From positions 1,359,870-1,423,869 of the forward strand of contig JADCRB010000028.1 in NCBI GenBank assembly GCA_021464245.1: a stretch of 64,000 bases of DNA, written 5' to 3'. The notes below the pieces were generated by a model. The model was not told the DNA's origin. It made no database searches and saw only the letters and a program-made list of their open reading frames with translations. This DNA is from Carallia brachiata (taxonomy: Eukaryota; Streptophyta; Magnoliopsida; Malpighiales; Rhizophoraceae). How positions within the stretch are numbered: the stretch's first letter is position 1; every line of letters starts with the position of its first letter. The translations under genes were made by a program, and so were the position numbers. Shown here one piece after another: positions 25,035-37,639 of the stretch.

Positions 25035-28000
25035 CTATTGCAATATGAAGGTGCTTACTTTAGTACAATTGCTTCCAACTGCATTGACTATCGGCCGAGC
25101 CTTTCGATGGAATTGCTCATCAACATGAGGCAGAAAAAAACATCGCGGAGTCAGTGGAGAAGTTATTGGAGGGGTATTGATCTCCTCATTGGGCACCTGT
25201 CTATCCTCAGTCAACAAGAAACCAAAAAGTCGGCAGCTGCTTTTACATGAGGATGGCATATCTTGATTACTCCTCTGGGCTGATTGAGTTCGGCGAGCTT
25301 GCAAATTTCCTTGTTGACCATGCTCATGGGACAGTCCAAAAGAATGTGTGCCCCATTGATCATCCATTTTCAGACTATGCCCAGAATGTGATGAAAATCC
25401 AAACTTCTCGCAGATTTTGGGATTTTGAAACCAACCATGAACATTAAATCGCTGCTCGTGATCATTAAAGTTACCATTGGTGACTGAGTTCGAAGCTGCA
25501 GTAATTGACTGCTGCAACATTAACACAGAAGATAGTGAAGACATCTGTGCAGGTGGGTGCATGGAAGTACTATTGTCATGCATCCCAGCGGACCATCCAT
25601 TACTTGAGCTAAACAGTTGAACACCATCCGGAACACCAAGAAAGTCATTTTCACTGGGCTCATTAGCATTTGGCGCTTTTCCTAATGGTGAAGTTGGAGA
25701 TATTTCTTGACCTTGCAAGACCTTATGGAACCTAAAAGATTCACCAAAGTCTCTGCCTTTAGCTGAAATATCGTAATTCATTGTTGGCTCTCCAACCACA
25801 TTGCTAACTGCTGAAATACCAATACCATGTGAACTGGAGAAACCCCTTCTTATGTCAGACGGATGCTTATTTTGTCCACCAACATCATCATAAAGGGAGT
25901 TTATTCCCAAAATTTCTTGACCTTGCAAGACCTTGTGGAAGCCTGATGATTCCCCAAAGTCAGATGCTCCAATCCCACCTGCCCAGAAAGTATGAAGACT
26001 AATCAATAACCATATGTGAAAGATGGAGCAAAATCAAAGGTTACAATAATTGCAATTTCCCCAAAAGTGATGAACCTACAGGGAAGAAGAAATTCTGGCT
26101 TTGATGAAAGCAACCCAGGCCTGCTCCTCTTTAAACCAGGTGCCATATAGCTACCGGAACTGGAATAAGAACCAGATAAATCAATTTCCCAAGGAGAAAC
26201 CCTGCTGTGCCTATTGGTCTCTGAATCGTCCCATCTCACCTACAAAATTGAGTGACAAGCAAATATTCAAATCTGAATATCCAGTGTCACAGAGAGAACA
26301 CAGATGCAAGTGCCACTGAAAGAATCACAATGAATGGTATGGAAATCCCCAGATTGACAAATATTGTAAATAATGCCACTTCTTAAAGCTTGCTAATCCA
26401 ATCAATCACACCACCACAACATCTTCGTTCTTCAATATAGAAAAGGTGAAACATAAAGTAACCAAAGTAACCATGGCAAAATTCATTATGACCGTGGCCC
26501 CTGAGGCGTCTCCTGCAAGAGACTAGGATATCCTGATTTAAAGACAGATACTGATTAAGAAGTCGAAGATCACAATTAAAGTTTCCAGTTTAAGAGCAAT
26601 TGAAAGTCCTCGCCATTGCATTCCATTAATTTATGAGCCTCACAATGAGTTTACATCACAAATTGCAACCTATTTGCAAGTATATATGCTCATAAATTTT
26701 AGCACAGTTTTCATGAGAAATCAAGATGAATCAATAATGTGTCTATATTTATTGGCCAGCAGATGAAACAGGAGATCTTAAATGGATTTCAATGAGTTCC
26801 AAACAAAAACAACATAAGAGTTAAAATAGTGTTCCAACAAACGAAAAAGGCCAACCCTGACCATCAAGTCGAAGAACACTGCCTGCTACTAAGTCTCAAG
26901 GGCACAAATTTTTTTGGAAGTAAGCACAAATTACAGAAACTCTCCATAAATAGGTAACCAACGAGCATAGATTTTTCACATATTTAGCATATGCGACAAA
27001 TGCATACCACTAGGCATCTCCATTTTGAACCAGGCCATCTAACAGGATCGACATCACTGATCCCAGTTATTATCCCCATAAATCTGTAAAGAGAAGAAAA
27101 TTTTAAGCCTTTTGGATGTAGTGTAGCTTCATTTAAGCTGCTGCAAGGGAAGCTTATCAAACCTTCTTTCTGCTGCATCTTCTGTTTCAAAACGAGTTCT
27201 GAACCTCATTCCAACAGAAAACGAAAGATGAAGGCTCTTCAAGAATTTGTGTAAAGGTATTATAAACTCCGACGAGCTAGCCCTGGGAAATGCGCTAAAG
27301 ATTTTAGTGACCAGCACACTGATGAAGTGCATGGGAAATGACTCCTAAATAAGATCTCCTAAGTACAATCCACATGTGCAATGACAGAGCAATGAAAGGA
27401 ACAGTCAAGTTACAGAGCACAAGTGATCATTGGCACCAAGAAAACAAATCCAAATTGATCAACCAGAAAGATTACCAGGTCATTGTAAGATCCTTGGTGA
27501 CAGTAGTAAAATACAAATGATATTGATTGCATACTACAAATGATAAGGTGTCAAAAATTGGACAAGTGGGAATGCATAGGCATGAACTGGAGGAGATGAA
27601 ATAGGCCTTTTCTCTGTGTCCTAGAGACATGAGGAACCAGTTGAATAATGGCTGTTATATATAATCCATACTGAAAGTACAGAATCAGAGTTTGGTGATC
27701 AATAATCAAAAATCATTTCATAAAAGTATGAAAAAATTAAGTAAAAATGACTCAAACTCTGTACTCATCATGAGCAAAGAATAGAAGTTAACATGAACAG
27801 TAAAAGGGAGCTAATCATTTTAGCCGACATTTTTACTAGAGGGGGTGCGTAGTGTGTGGACTTAATAGATTTTGTTTTTTTATGTGAGCTTTGCATACCA
27901 AAATTCATGGATGGGGGGTTGATACGACATATAACAGTTGAAAACATGGCACCAGTTAGTAAACAAAAGTTAGGATAAATGTTAGTATCTCTCAATATTA

Positions 28001-30126
28001 TTCTAGACGAAAATCTGACCAGTGACTCAATAACTTTCCAGTTCTATTTGCTGCAGTCATTCTATGCGAACCAGCATTGGCATTTTACCATACAAGCATC
28101 AAAGTGTACATAATTCACAGTTCCATCATAATACTAGGCTAGCAAGCATATAAATACCTTGGGTTATAGCAAATGTTGAAAACACTCCCCTTAGATATTG
28201 CATTGACTACATCCATGAGACTGCTTTGATTCAACTGCTGACTACTCAAAACAGAAAAATTAGCACCACGTTTACCTTGTGCTGCCCTTCGGATTCCCAG
28301 TCTCAATTCTCCATCCTCACCCCTGACATGAGAATATGAGAATCAACAACGAGAACAGTTAACTTCGTACAAGCAAGCATCTAAAAACCTGAGAAAGAGC
28401 ACAGCATCTCCAGAAACAAGTTTCTTCTTATTCACAAATGCACTCCATCCAGTCGTGAGCAAATGTCTTCGTGGTTGACCTGCTTAAATCAAAAATAGAG
28501 ACTTGAAGTCATGACATCAAATGGCGTAGTACACAACCCTCATCAACAACCTATTCCTTTTATTGTAGAGAGAAAGCCTAAATAAGCAAGGGTAAACCTA
28601 TACTAAATAAGCAAGGGTGAACCCATATTTGCATACCCCTATAAATATGTCGAAACCTCCACTCAGAGCCATGAAGATCCTTTGCTACAAGCTCCTGGGA
28701 AGGTCTCTGCTGAGTATAATCCTACAGCCAAAAACAACCCAAACAAGGTCAAACTAGAAGCATAGGAACCAATTGGCAACTATGTTTGCATGCATAGACG
28801 ATAACAATCTATTTTTCCAGAGTGATTCACCAATGAAGGAAAGCAGTCCTCAGCAGCTCGACGAGGGACAGAAAAGCCACCATGAGTGCTAGTATCAGAA
28901 GCAGTGAGCGTCTTGCAAAACATATGGGGCGCTGTCAACTTCACAGCCACTTCAACATCCTCCTCTTCACCATTGTCCTCAATTCTTCCTTCCCTCCACA
29001 ACATCTGCTCAATGTGCTAAACAACAATAGTTGAATTCAAATCAATGTTACATCAGAATTTCAGATCGCCTGATGACAGACAATGTATGTAATTATACAT
29101 GGCACTAACAAAAGGAAGCACAAAATTGAAATCTCAAGCTCTATATACAAGGAAACAGGCTGCGTTCTAAGTGTTGTACGTTAAAGTAATTAATCTACAA
29201 ACAAGCCAGCAGCAGTCCCCTCAGGGACACCCCAGTAGTTAAAAAACTTAAACCTTTAGTCTCGGGTTCTATTCCAAAAAAGTTTACATTATCCTTTTAG
29301 GTCCTTCTCAGAAATTTAACTTACTGATCGAAGTTTCAATTTACTACTTTGCATTTTACGGACTAACAACAGAAAAAACATATTAAATAACAACTACCTC
29401 ACTCTCAGGAACCAAAGAAACTTGAGCATAAACATCATCGGTTGCTTTCTCCGCCTGCCATAACCATACACAAATTTTCTATCACGATACCAATAGAACA
29501 AATGTGGAAACAGCACTACATTTGGAAACCAAATAAACAGTGACAAAGTCATAGACGCACAGATTTCAAATCCTATGGAACTTATAGTGATTTACCCAAT
29601 TTGGTCATTTAAGAAGCGAAATTGAAATCTAATTCCCTATATTGCAAGAAACAAACAATGAAATTGCAACACCTTCAGGAATGCTTCCCCCAAAACCAAC
29701 AAATTGAAAACCCCATTCTTGCAGTAAGACAACATAAAAACACAGGAACGCGCGCGCCCACGCGCACAGATACTTTTAAAGCATACATGGAGCTTGACAT
29801 CCAGAACTCGGCAGAAGATGTGAGGAGGGAGATCACAGGCAGAGAGCGGCAGATCAGGGAGCTGCTCCAAGTGGCCCTGAGGGAAGTACACCACCACACT
29901 ACCTATCTTTGGCAACGATATCAGTGGGCCCGCACAAGCATGCCAAAGCTCCAAACACAAAGAACCAGACCCAGAAGCAGAAGCAGAAAGAAGCAGAACC
30001 AGAAGCACTTATGTTAGATGCACTTAAAGAAGAAGCAGACGATGAGGAAGCAGAAGACAAAGATTGATCACAAGTAGGTGTCATCTCATCCTCCTCTGTC
30101 GTGTTGAGATCTATCGAACCCATCAT
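25035..30126 (-). CDS. ARF3: Auxin response factor ARF3/ETTIN, apparent frameshift in exon 1
   Basis: Ten exons: 30126-29787, 29454-29398, 29016-28831, 28721-28637, 28479-28389, 28322-28158, 27282-27163, 27083-27008, 26239-26080, 25978-25035. All junction phases fit and give about 740 residues if one base is discounted. It starts at ATGATGGGT with '[13 protein letters not shown]', then a Ser/Ala-rich stretch, '[17 protein letters not shown]' (~50-66), 'YFPQGHLEQ', the B3 DNA-binding domain ('[20 protein letters not shown]' ~165-185, '[18 protein letters not shown]'), the auxin-response domain ('[11 protein letters not shown]', '[18 protein letters not shown]', 'RVSPWEI') and a C-terminus with two 'KVLQGQE' motifs and 'CRLFGF'. 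No PB1 domain follows, as in ETTIN. ETTIN binds AuxRE promoters, senses auxin directly and patterns leaf polarity and the gynoecium. In exon 1 the frame slips by one base in a 'TTT' (29987-29989): the Ser-rich frame runs into F/C/W codons, while the downstream frame resumes Ser/Ala. The exon 8 end could shift by three bases, and the last codons may be spliced differently. Confidence 0.88.
25704..25724 (-). promoter_or_regulatory. tasiARF target site, 3' copy
   Basis: Twenty-one bases encoding KVLQGQE in the ARF3 coding sequence. The opposite strand starts TTCTTGACCTTGCAAGACC, which matches the TAS3-derived tasiARF small RNA closely. Pairing leads to slicing and silencing of ARF3 mRNA on the adaxial side of organs. 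It is identical to the copy 210 bases upstream in the message. Confidence 0.9.
25914..25934 (-). promoter_or_regulatory. tasiARF target site, 5' copy
   Basis: The same 21 bases as the copy at 25704-25724, again encoding KVLQGQE. Two tasiARF sites in one ARF3 coding region is the conserved arrangement in angiosperms. Both copies are intact, so TAS3 control should work on any ARF3 transcript made here. Confidence 0.9.
29984..29992 (-). other. Apparent one-base frameshift in ARF3 exon 1
   Basis: The upstream frame (from ATG 30126) encodes Ser/Ala-rich sequence as far as this point. Beyond it the same low-complexity pattern and the conserved '[12 protein letters not shown]' are in the next frame. 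The upstream frame reads F-C-F-C-F-W there, and the downstream frame is closed by a TAA just before 30008. One surplus T (A on the plus strand) in a triplet run explains both. An intron would have to be under about 60 bases, so is unlikely. Confidence 0.75.
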
Positions 30127-30984
30127 CTCTTTGCCTACCAAGCAACAACAGTGGACACTTCAATTGATAAAGAAGACTAGTTTAATAGACAGTTGCTTTT
30201 TTGACAAGGGGACTAGGGAGGTGGCGATTGAAAGAGAGAAAGACGAGTAAAAAAGGAGCGCGCTTTCATGGCTGCATGACTGCAACTTTCGCGTTGCCTC
30301 ATAAAAAGAGATGGGAGAGAGTCCGGACTCTGGAAAAATGAAAAGGAAAACAAAATAATGCCCCCGTTTTTTTTTCCCTCTTCTCTGTTCTTTCTATGTC
30401 CCAGCCCCCTTGTTGATCTCTAATACACTTGATATCAAATCAAAGCCTTTTCATGTGGGTGTGTTCCAACGTGTGGCTTAAATGAGATTGATGGGCTCTT
30501 TTCGTTTTCTTTCTTTCGTTATAGTTTTCGACGAAGGGTTTTGTTTTCTTTTATTTTCTTTTCTGCCCATCGACTGCTTAAAAAAAAACAAGAAAAGAAC
30601 TGAGTTGCAGAGCAGCAGTGCCTGCTGCTATGCTGCAATGCTGAGAGACTGCTGGGATATGATGTGTGGCAGATAGAGACAGAGAGAGATAGAGAGAGAA
30701 ATAGTGGCATTTAATGAGGACTGCAACGTTTCTAATAAGTGGCTCTTTTACTTTTTGAGTCCTTTTGTTACTTTCTTTTTTTTTTTTTGACGCGAGTCCT
30801 CTTGTTAGTTCGATGCCCAATGCCAAGCAATTAGCGACATTAACATCCACGTATAATAATCTGAGTGGAAAATTATGGGTTTCTGTACGGATCCCTGTAT
30901 TTACGGGGGATGTCTATTTTGTCCCCTTTGCACTTCCCAAATCTCGCACATGTCCCCTTCCTTGCCTGATATTCATTGTTCTTA

Positions 30985-31037
<53 letters not shown>

Positions 31038-33143
31038 AATATTTTTGAAAGATAAGATAGCTAGATAAGGCTGCAAGGGTTTGTCCTGAGCTCTAATCTT
31101 TGCTTGCCCTTCGTTGCTTTTTCTTAACATGTTTTGTGCTGTTGGCTGCAAAAATGTATTCCAATTAAAAGAACACAGATATAATGATAAATTTTGACGG
31201 GATTACATAATTATATTAAATTATTTAAATAAAATTACTTATTATTATCCTTTTTCAAAAACACCAGTAAAAGGCTACAAAATAAAATTTATTATTTGTC
31301 TTCGTGCAAGGGGTACTTCAAAATTATATGTCAACACAAAGGAGTCGTTTCATCGGAATTAGAGCAGACAATACATATATATATTATATATATATATTTA
31401 TTTATTTATTTCACCGAAGGACATTTGAGAATTATCGTTGTTTACATTAGCGGAACCATCGAAAATGTGTGAGTTTTAAGTGTGCTGCGAAACAAAGGAC
31501 ATGTTTAACTGGTCTTATTCTTCTTTTCTTTATACTCTTTCGTATTTTATTACTTTCATATGCATTTCACGAACATTTTACTTGGCTTAGATTACTTTAA
31601 AATAGCCGACCTTGAAAGGGACTATTGCTGTGAAAACTTACCATTCATGGACAACTATTGTCCATTTTGGATACATCCTATGTATGATAGGGTGCCAGCC
31701 TATTGCCATTCAAATATCGGTATAATAACTTGATACTGAGGTTTGTACAGTAGGTGGATTCATGGACCAAGCTCCAAAATATAAATTCATAATATAAAAA
31801 AGTTTTACACCATTAATTTTTTTACTTCATTATGTCGCTGCCTATTCTGCCCGCTGAAGTTTTGAGCTTGTCTTGCAGTTCTTTATGTAATTATAGTTGT
31901 GTGTTTTTTAGGAGAAAAGCAATGACAACTGTTTTTCATTCTTGCCTGGACAATGAACTCATAGCCATGTTTATTAATTTTTGTGAACTCCCATTATTGA
32001 GCGGCGACAAATTGTTAAGCCATATTAAACAGGATAAAACTCTTAAAATAGTGTTACAACGATTTGTATTTATAACTAATCTTGTAGTTGGAGAGGTCTA
32101 GTCTACCCTTATCTTCAGATTGCAGTATTGGTGTTTTTATTTTATTTTATTTTTATCTTCACAGCATATATCATGTAAGTCCAACAACTAGCTAGTATCT
32201 GTAATCCCAAACAAAACTTTTCCCATTTATTAATTAAATTGTTTTGGATAAATATTGCTAGCTGTAATTTCTCTGACATCATTTAAGATTACAGTTGTTT
32301 TTCGGCATGTTATCCTCGTTCAAGCGACTAATATAATCCCATCGCTAGGCAAGTAAATCAGGGAGGAAAGGAAAAAAAAAAAATACTTGCTATCAAATTA
32401 TTAACTGCATGTTTTATGTTTTATGTTTTATGTTTTATGTGCACCGGTAACTTAAACCTAAGATTAGTGACTGGTCACAGGCTTATTCTAACTGTGATAT
32501 GGTTTACATACACATCAAAGTTAAATGGATCATCACAGAAGTTACATGTATGAAACCCAAGACATTAATTGAAAACCCCCCATAAATTCAAGGAAACCTC
32601 GTCAAGGAATTGTAGGTATGGGGCACGGGGAATGAAAGTGAACCTAGAATCTAAAATGGGAACATGGCACATACGCATACCCATCTTAAATAATTACTAA
32701 ATTAGCGGGATATGTGTCAATTTATGTTTATGATGGCCTAATCTAGTAATCTTAATGACCCGAGAGGGTAAAGATGTCAATGTAACTAGTGGATGCAAAA
32801 AATGTGTAACCATAATGAAAGGGGCAGGTCTTTATCAGAGCCATCAACTGCAAAAGAATCCAACCCCTCTTCCTTTAGAAACACCATTCCAATAATCCAA
32901 TTCAAAAAGAGAAGGGGAAAAAGAAAAAACAAAAGAAGAAAAAAAACAGGGCTCACAGGCTTATGTAATGTAGTCTGAATAATTTAAAGCTCAGATAAAT
33001 CAATCCAATCGATTGAATTGTGAACCGACTCAACTTTCAACCTTAATTCTATGATTGTCTGACTCAACCTAAAACAAATTTAGAGTTTAGGGATTAGGTC
33101 ATCTGAATCGGATAATCTTACACTCAATCAAATTAGTGAATCG
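30127..33143. other. ARF3 upstream region and spacer
   Basis: Should contain the ARF3 leader and promoter (leftward). On the plus strand there is a GA-rich stretch at 30666-30705, T-rich runs near 30360-30380 and 30775-30790, and AT microsatellites near 30996-31018 and 31375-31396. No protein-coding gene was recognised. A short tandem repeat lies at 32412-32439. Confidence 0.5.
32412..32439. repeat. (TTTTATG)4 tandem repeat
   Basis: Four perfect copies of a 7-base unit in intergenic DNA. Confidence 0.9.
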
Positions 33144-33349
33144 TGTTAGCTTTAATTAACTTAACACAATGACTTTATTAATTGAATAATGTCACACAAT
33201 AATAATGAGAAGCACACCCATAAAACATAAATCACACGTCCTTATATACTAATAAAACACAATCCTAATTCTACCCGAATATGAAACAAACTAACAACCA
33301 AGTTCTACTTAAACAATAATTAAGAATTAAATCTGGATTAACTTCAACA
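33144..33349 (-). repeat. Copia 3' LTR
   Basis: 206 bp, TG..CA, almost identical to 38318-38523. It is the 3' LTR because the element reads leftward. Confidence 0.93.
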
Positions 33350-33360
33350 TCCTCCCTTAA
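33350..33360 (-). other. Copia polypurine tract
   Basis: On the minus strand AAGGGAGGA abuts the 3' LTR directly. This is the expected primer for plus-strand DNA synthesis. Confidence 0.8.
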
Positions 33361-33392
33361 TTCTGATTTGGTGATGTTCGCATTCCCAACAT

Positions 33393-34250
33393 CTACTTCA
33401 GCTTGACAAACGCATCATACTTCAACGGTTTCGTAAGAATATCTGCAACTTGATCTTCAGACTTGCAGTAAGTCAATTCAATCTCTCCTTTATCAACTTG
33501 ATCTCTCAGAAAATGAAAACGAGTATCAATGTGCTTACTCCTTCCATGCGTCACTGGATTCTTGGCCAAATTAATAGCTGAAACATTATCAACAAATATC
33601 TTCGTAGGACCTTCAACTGGAACATAAATCTCACTCAATAAATTCCTCAACCAAATAGCTTGACAAGCACTGGAAGCTGCGGCTACATATTCTGCTTCAC
33701 AAGTCGAAAGTGCAACAATTGATTGTTTCTTCGATGACCACGAACAAGCAGCTGTGCCAAAATTGAAACAGTAACCAGAAGTACTTCTTCGATCATCAAC
33801 ATCTCCACCCCAATCACTATCAGAATAGCCTACAAGAGCACAATTCTTAGATGAAGTATAAAGTATACCATGATCAAACGTCCCTTTAATGTATCGCATA
33901 ATCCTCTTAGCAACTTGCATATGAGATTGACACAGAGACTCCAAAAACTTGCTAATCAAACCAACTCCATAAGATATGTCGGGTCTTGTGCATGTTAAGT
34001 ACCTCAAACTTCCAACAATCTGCTTAAAGTGTGTGGAATCAACAGGTGCGTCATTGCCTTCCTTAGACAATTTAGTTCCAACTTCAACAGGTGTTCTCAC
34101 AGGATTGCAATCATGCATCCGAAACTTCTTCAACAACTCTGTAGCATATCTCTTCTGGCAAATAAAGATTCCATCATCTCCTTGAATCACTTCAATGCCA
34201 AGAAAGTATGACATTAGGCCCAAATCAGTCATTTCAAACTCACTCATCAT
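33393..34250 (-). pseudogene. Copia reverse transcriptase C-terminal part and RNase H
   Basis: An open stretch of 285 codons, starting after the frame break at 34250-34271. It begins in the palm/thumb of the reverse transcriptase ('DLGLMSYFLGIEV', 'CQKRYATELLKKF', 'GSLRYLTCTRPDI') and continues into RNase H ('GYSDSDWGGDVDDRRSTSGY', 'STCEAEYVAA', 'HGRSKHIDTRFHFLRD', 'DILTKPL'). The acidic RNase H residues D, E and D are present. It is the 3' end of the copia polyprotein and has no start codon of its own. Confidence 0.9.
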
Positions 34251-34270
34251 CGACTTCTAAAAGTCTTCAA

Positions 34271-34837
34271 TCATTCTGATTGTTGCCTGTGAATCAAGTC
34301 ATCAACATATAAACATACCAACAAGATATCACCATCATCATTAACTTTCACATATAAGGCATGCTCAGACGGACACTTCTGAAAATTAGCTTCATGGAAG
34401 AAAGAATCAATGTGCTTATTCCATGCTCTAGGTGCTTGTTTCAATCCATACGCTTTCTTCAACTTATACACCTTCTCTTCACTTCCTTCCTTCACAAAAC
34501 CTGGAGGTTGCTTCACAAACACTTCCTCTTCAAGTGGACCGTTGAAAAAAGCTGACTTCACATCCATTTGATGAATTCTCCAATGATTCTGAGCAGCCAA
34601 AGCAATAATGAGTCTAACTGTTTCCATGCGAGCAACAGGAGAGAAAACTTCATGGTAGTCATAACCAGGACGTTGTTCAAATCCTTTAGCTACCAATCTT
34701 GCCTTGTATCTCTCTACTTCTCCATTTGACTTCCTCTTCGTCTTCAAAACCCACTTCACATCAATAACTTTTTTGACATCGTGGGATTTTGGTAAGCTCC
34801 CAAGTCTTATTTTTCTCAATCGCCTTGATTTCTTCAT
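34271..34837 (-). pseudogene. Copia reverse transcriptase, N-terminal part
   Basis: Encodes 'DVKWVLKTKRKSNGEVERYK', 'ARLVAKGF.Q..G.DY.EVFSPVA', 'QMDVKSAFFNGPLEEEVFVK' and the active-site 'LYVDDL'. The first catalytic Asp (in 'QMDVK') and the DD pair are intact. Right after YVDDL the frame shifts, and a TAG and further stops separate it from the rest of the domain at 34250. It belongs to the same polyprotein as the neighbouring blocks. Confidence 0.9.
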
Positions 34838-34954
34838 TCATTGCATTCACCCACTTAGGGTCTTGAATCGCCTCATCAAATGATACAGGTTCACAATCTG
34901 CAAACATCGCAAAATGCACCAAATCCCCATCATCATTAGTAGCATCATCAGGAA

Positions 34955-36268
34955 TTACCTCATAATCTTGTAATCTAACTGACTGTTGGCGATTTCTCCT
35001 CGGTCTTTGATTCTCTTGGGGAGCTTGTGGTATATTGGATTCTGAGCAGGAACTCGGACAACTTCCCTATTTGCATTAGGGACTACAACTTGAGACTCCT
35101 CTTCTCCCAAAATAGCAATAGGACGTCTCTGAGAATCATTGTGCTCCTCAGCATCAAATTTCCAAGCTTCATCTTCTGCAAAAGTCACATCTCTGCTCAA
35201 AATTACCTTCTTTGTCACGGGATTAAACAACTTATATCCTCCTTTTGAATAACCAACTAAAATTGTCTTCACTCCTCGATCATCTAACTTTGTCCTCGTC
35301 TCAGCAGGAATATGTGCATAAGCAATCGAACCAAACACCTTCAAATGCCTCACACTAGGCTTAAAACTGGTCCATGCTTCTTCAGGAGTGATATTCTGAA
35401 TACTTGCTGTTGGACACCTATTCAACAAGTAAACAGAACACAATACAACTTCTGCCCAAAATGGATTAGGCACTCCTTTGGCCTTCAATAAGCTTCTAAC
35501 CATATTCATGATCGATCTGTTCTTCCTTTCAGCAACTCCATTATGTTGTGGTGTGTAGGGAAAAGTAACTTCATGCTTTATGCCATGTTCTTCACAATAC
35601 TCCTTGAACTCATTAGAAACATATTCACCACCTCCATCAGTCCGCAAAACCTTTATATAACAGCCACTTTGCCTCTCAACAAATGCCTTAAACTTCTTAA
35701 AGCAATCAAACACTTCAGACTTCCTCTGCATGATATAGACCCATGTCTTCCTCGAAAAATCATCAATGAAGGTGAGAAAGTACCTATTGTTCCCAACTGA
35801 TGGAACACTCATTGGACCACAAACATCAGAGTGAATAAGCTGGAGTGGATGCCTTGCACGCCAAGTTCTCCTTTCCACAAAAGGCAATCTGCTCTGTTTT
35901 GCAAGGATACAAGCCTCACATATCTGGTTTGGATGATCAATCATGGGCAAACCTTTCACCATATTATCTTGTGCGAGCACCTTCAAACTACGAAAATTCA
36001 AATGACCAAACCGAAGATGCCACAACCAAGATTCGTCTTTCACAACAGCACTCAGACAAGTATAAACATCTGTGGCAATATCAACTCGAAACATCCGGTT
36101 CTTCGTCAAAGGGGATTTGAGAATAAGTGTACCTTTACCATCAGTGATTGAGAGACAGTTATCACGCAGCATAATGATATACCCCTTTTCAAGCAGTTGG
36201 CCCAAACTGAGAAGGTTGCTCTTCATATCTGGTACATAGAACACATCTGAGATGTAATTATGGTCCAT
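34955..36268 (-). pseudogene. Copia integrase
   Basis: An open stretch of 437 codons starting in the protease-integrase linker ('[29 protein letters not shown]'). The zinc-binding HHCC motif is present ('[10 protein letters not shown]' ... 'CEACILAK'). The catalytic triad shows as D in '[10 protein letters not shown]', D in 'LRTDGGGEY' and E in '[11 protein letters not shown]'. The '[11 protein letters not shown]' and 'FVGYS'-type C-terminal region follows. It looks the best preserved part of the element, but it is cut off from both gag and reverse transcriptase by stops. Confidence 0.9.
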
Positions 36269-36399
36269 TCTTCAACTTAATGAGAATTCGCCCCTTTCCC
36301 ATCACTGGAACGCTGCTATCATCAGCAAATTTAACTGTGGAGCGGATTGACTCATCAAGATCCACAAAAAGCTCCTTCTTTCCACACATATGATTGGTG

Positions 36400-37412
36400 C
36401 ATCCGGTGTCCAAAGAACCATGTGTTGTAATTTGGTGTTTCAGTGGCTGTAGTAACCATCATGAGGACTTGATTTCCATCACCATCTCCTTCTTGTGCAT
36501 GCTCTTGTGCACAGTGTGCTGTCTGATTATTTTCCTTCGACCAACACTCATGAGCATAGTGGCAACGCTTGTGGCATGAATAACACTCAATATTAGATTT
36601 ATCTTGTCTTCCTCTACCTTGACCTCTTTCTTGGCCTCGGCCTCGACCATGACCTCTGTTAGTCTGGTCCGTATTCCTCTGATAATTGTCTCCACCTCCA
36701 TAATTATTGTAGTGACCTCCTCTTCCTCGATTGTTGTAAAATCCACCACGTCCTCGTCCTCGTCCTCTTCCTCTTCCACGAGAGGAATTTGCCTCTGTTG
36801 TGATTGATCATTCTGCTCGCCTCTGATGGGAGCTTGACTCTGAAGGGCTTGCTCGATTGGCTTCTCAATGCGCTTCTCATTCATGCGCTGCTCGTGAGCT
36901 TGCAACGTGCCCGTCAATACATCAACTGACATCTGCGACAAATCATGTGCTTCCTCAATTGCAACCACGATGTGCTCATATCGCGGTGTGAGTGTCCTCA
37001 AAATCTTCTCAACTTTAATTTGATCATTAAGCTGCTCTCCATAAACTTTCATCTGATTCGTGAGAGCGAGAACTCTACTGATATAAACTGAAACCGTTTC
37101 TGAGGTTTCCATCTACAATAACTCAAACTGACGTCGTAAGGTTTGAAGTTTCACCTTCTTAACTTTATCTACACCTTGAAAAGACGTCGTCAAAATATCC
37201 CATGCTTGCTTAGACGTAGTTGCACCTGCAATTTTCTCAAAACTATCATCATTAACTGCCTGATGAATAAAATAAAGCGCATTTTTATCCTTCTTCTGCA
37301 TATCTCGATGAGCAGTCCGTTGTGCTTCTGTTGCATCTGCAGCAATCTCTTCAACTCCGTTTTCAACAACACTGAGCAACTCATTGTAGTCAAATAATAC
37401 TTTCATCTGCAC
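36400..37412 (-). pseudogene. Copia gag, broken
   Basis: The N-terminal gag (37412-37116, 'ALYFIHQAVND', 'AWDILTTSFQG') ends at a TAG (37113-37115). It continues in frame as 'METSETVSVYISRVLALTNQM'. Near 36800 the frame changes, and the zinc knuckle 'CYSCHKRCHYAHEC' (about 36535-36590), with proper C-C-H-C spacing, is read in another frame. Gag would form the particle shell. The stop plus frameshift make this copy non-functional. Confidence 0.85.
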
Positions 37413-37639
37413 ACACTATCTATTGTAATTTTTCCCATCTAAAACAGGAACTGAAACTAGAATCGAACCGTTCATATTGAAATTCATTGTCTCAAACTTT
37501 TATTTTACGAATCTGACCCACTATTTTGTAAAATTTGTAATCTGACCCCCTTAATTTTGTATTTTTCAATCTGACCCCTTATTTTCCTTTTTCTCCAATC
37601 TGCCCCCCTCACTTTTTTTTTTCTTTTTCTTCCTTCTTC

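Noticed and set aside
29622..30017. Plus-strand frame of 131 codons
   Set aside because: It lies antisense to ARF3 exon 1 and reflects the composition of that exon.
31832..32101. 89-codon plus-strand open frame
   Set aside because: No similarity recognised, no splice partners or promoter seen, and of a length expected by chance.
36604..36807. Ser/Thr-rich plus-strand protein
   Set aside because: It is antisense to the Arg/Gly and acidic region of copia gag.
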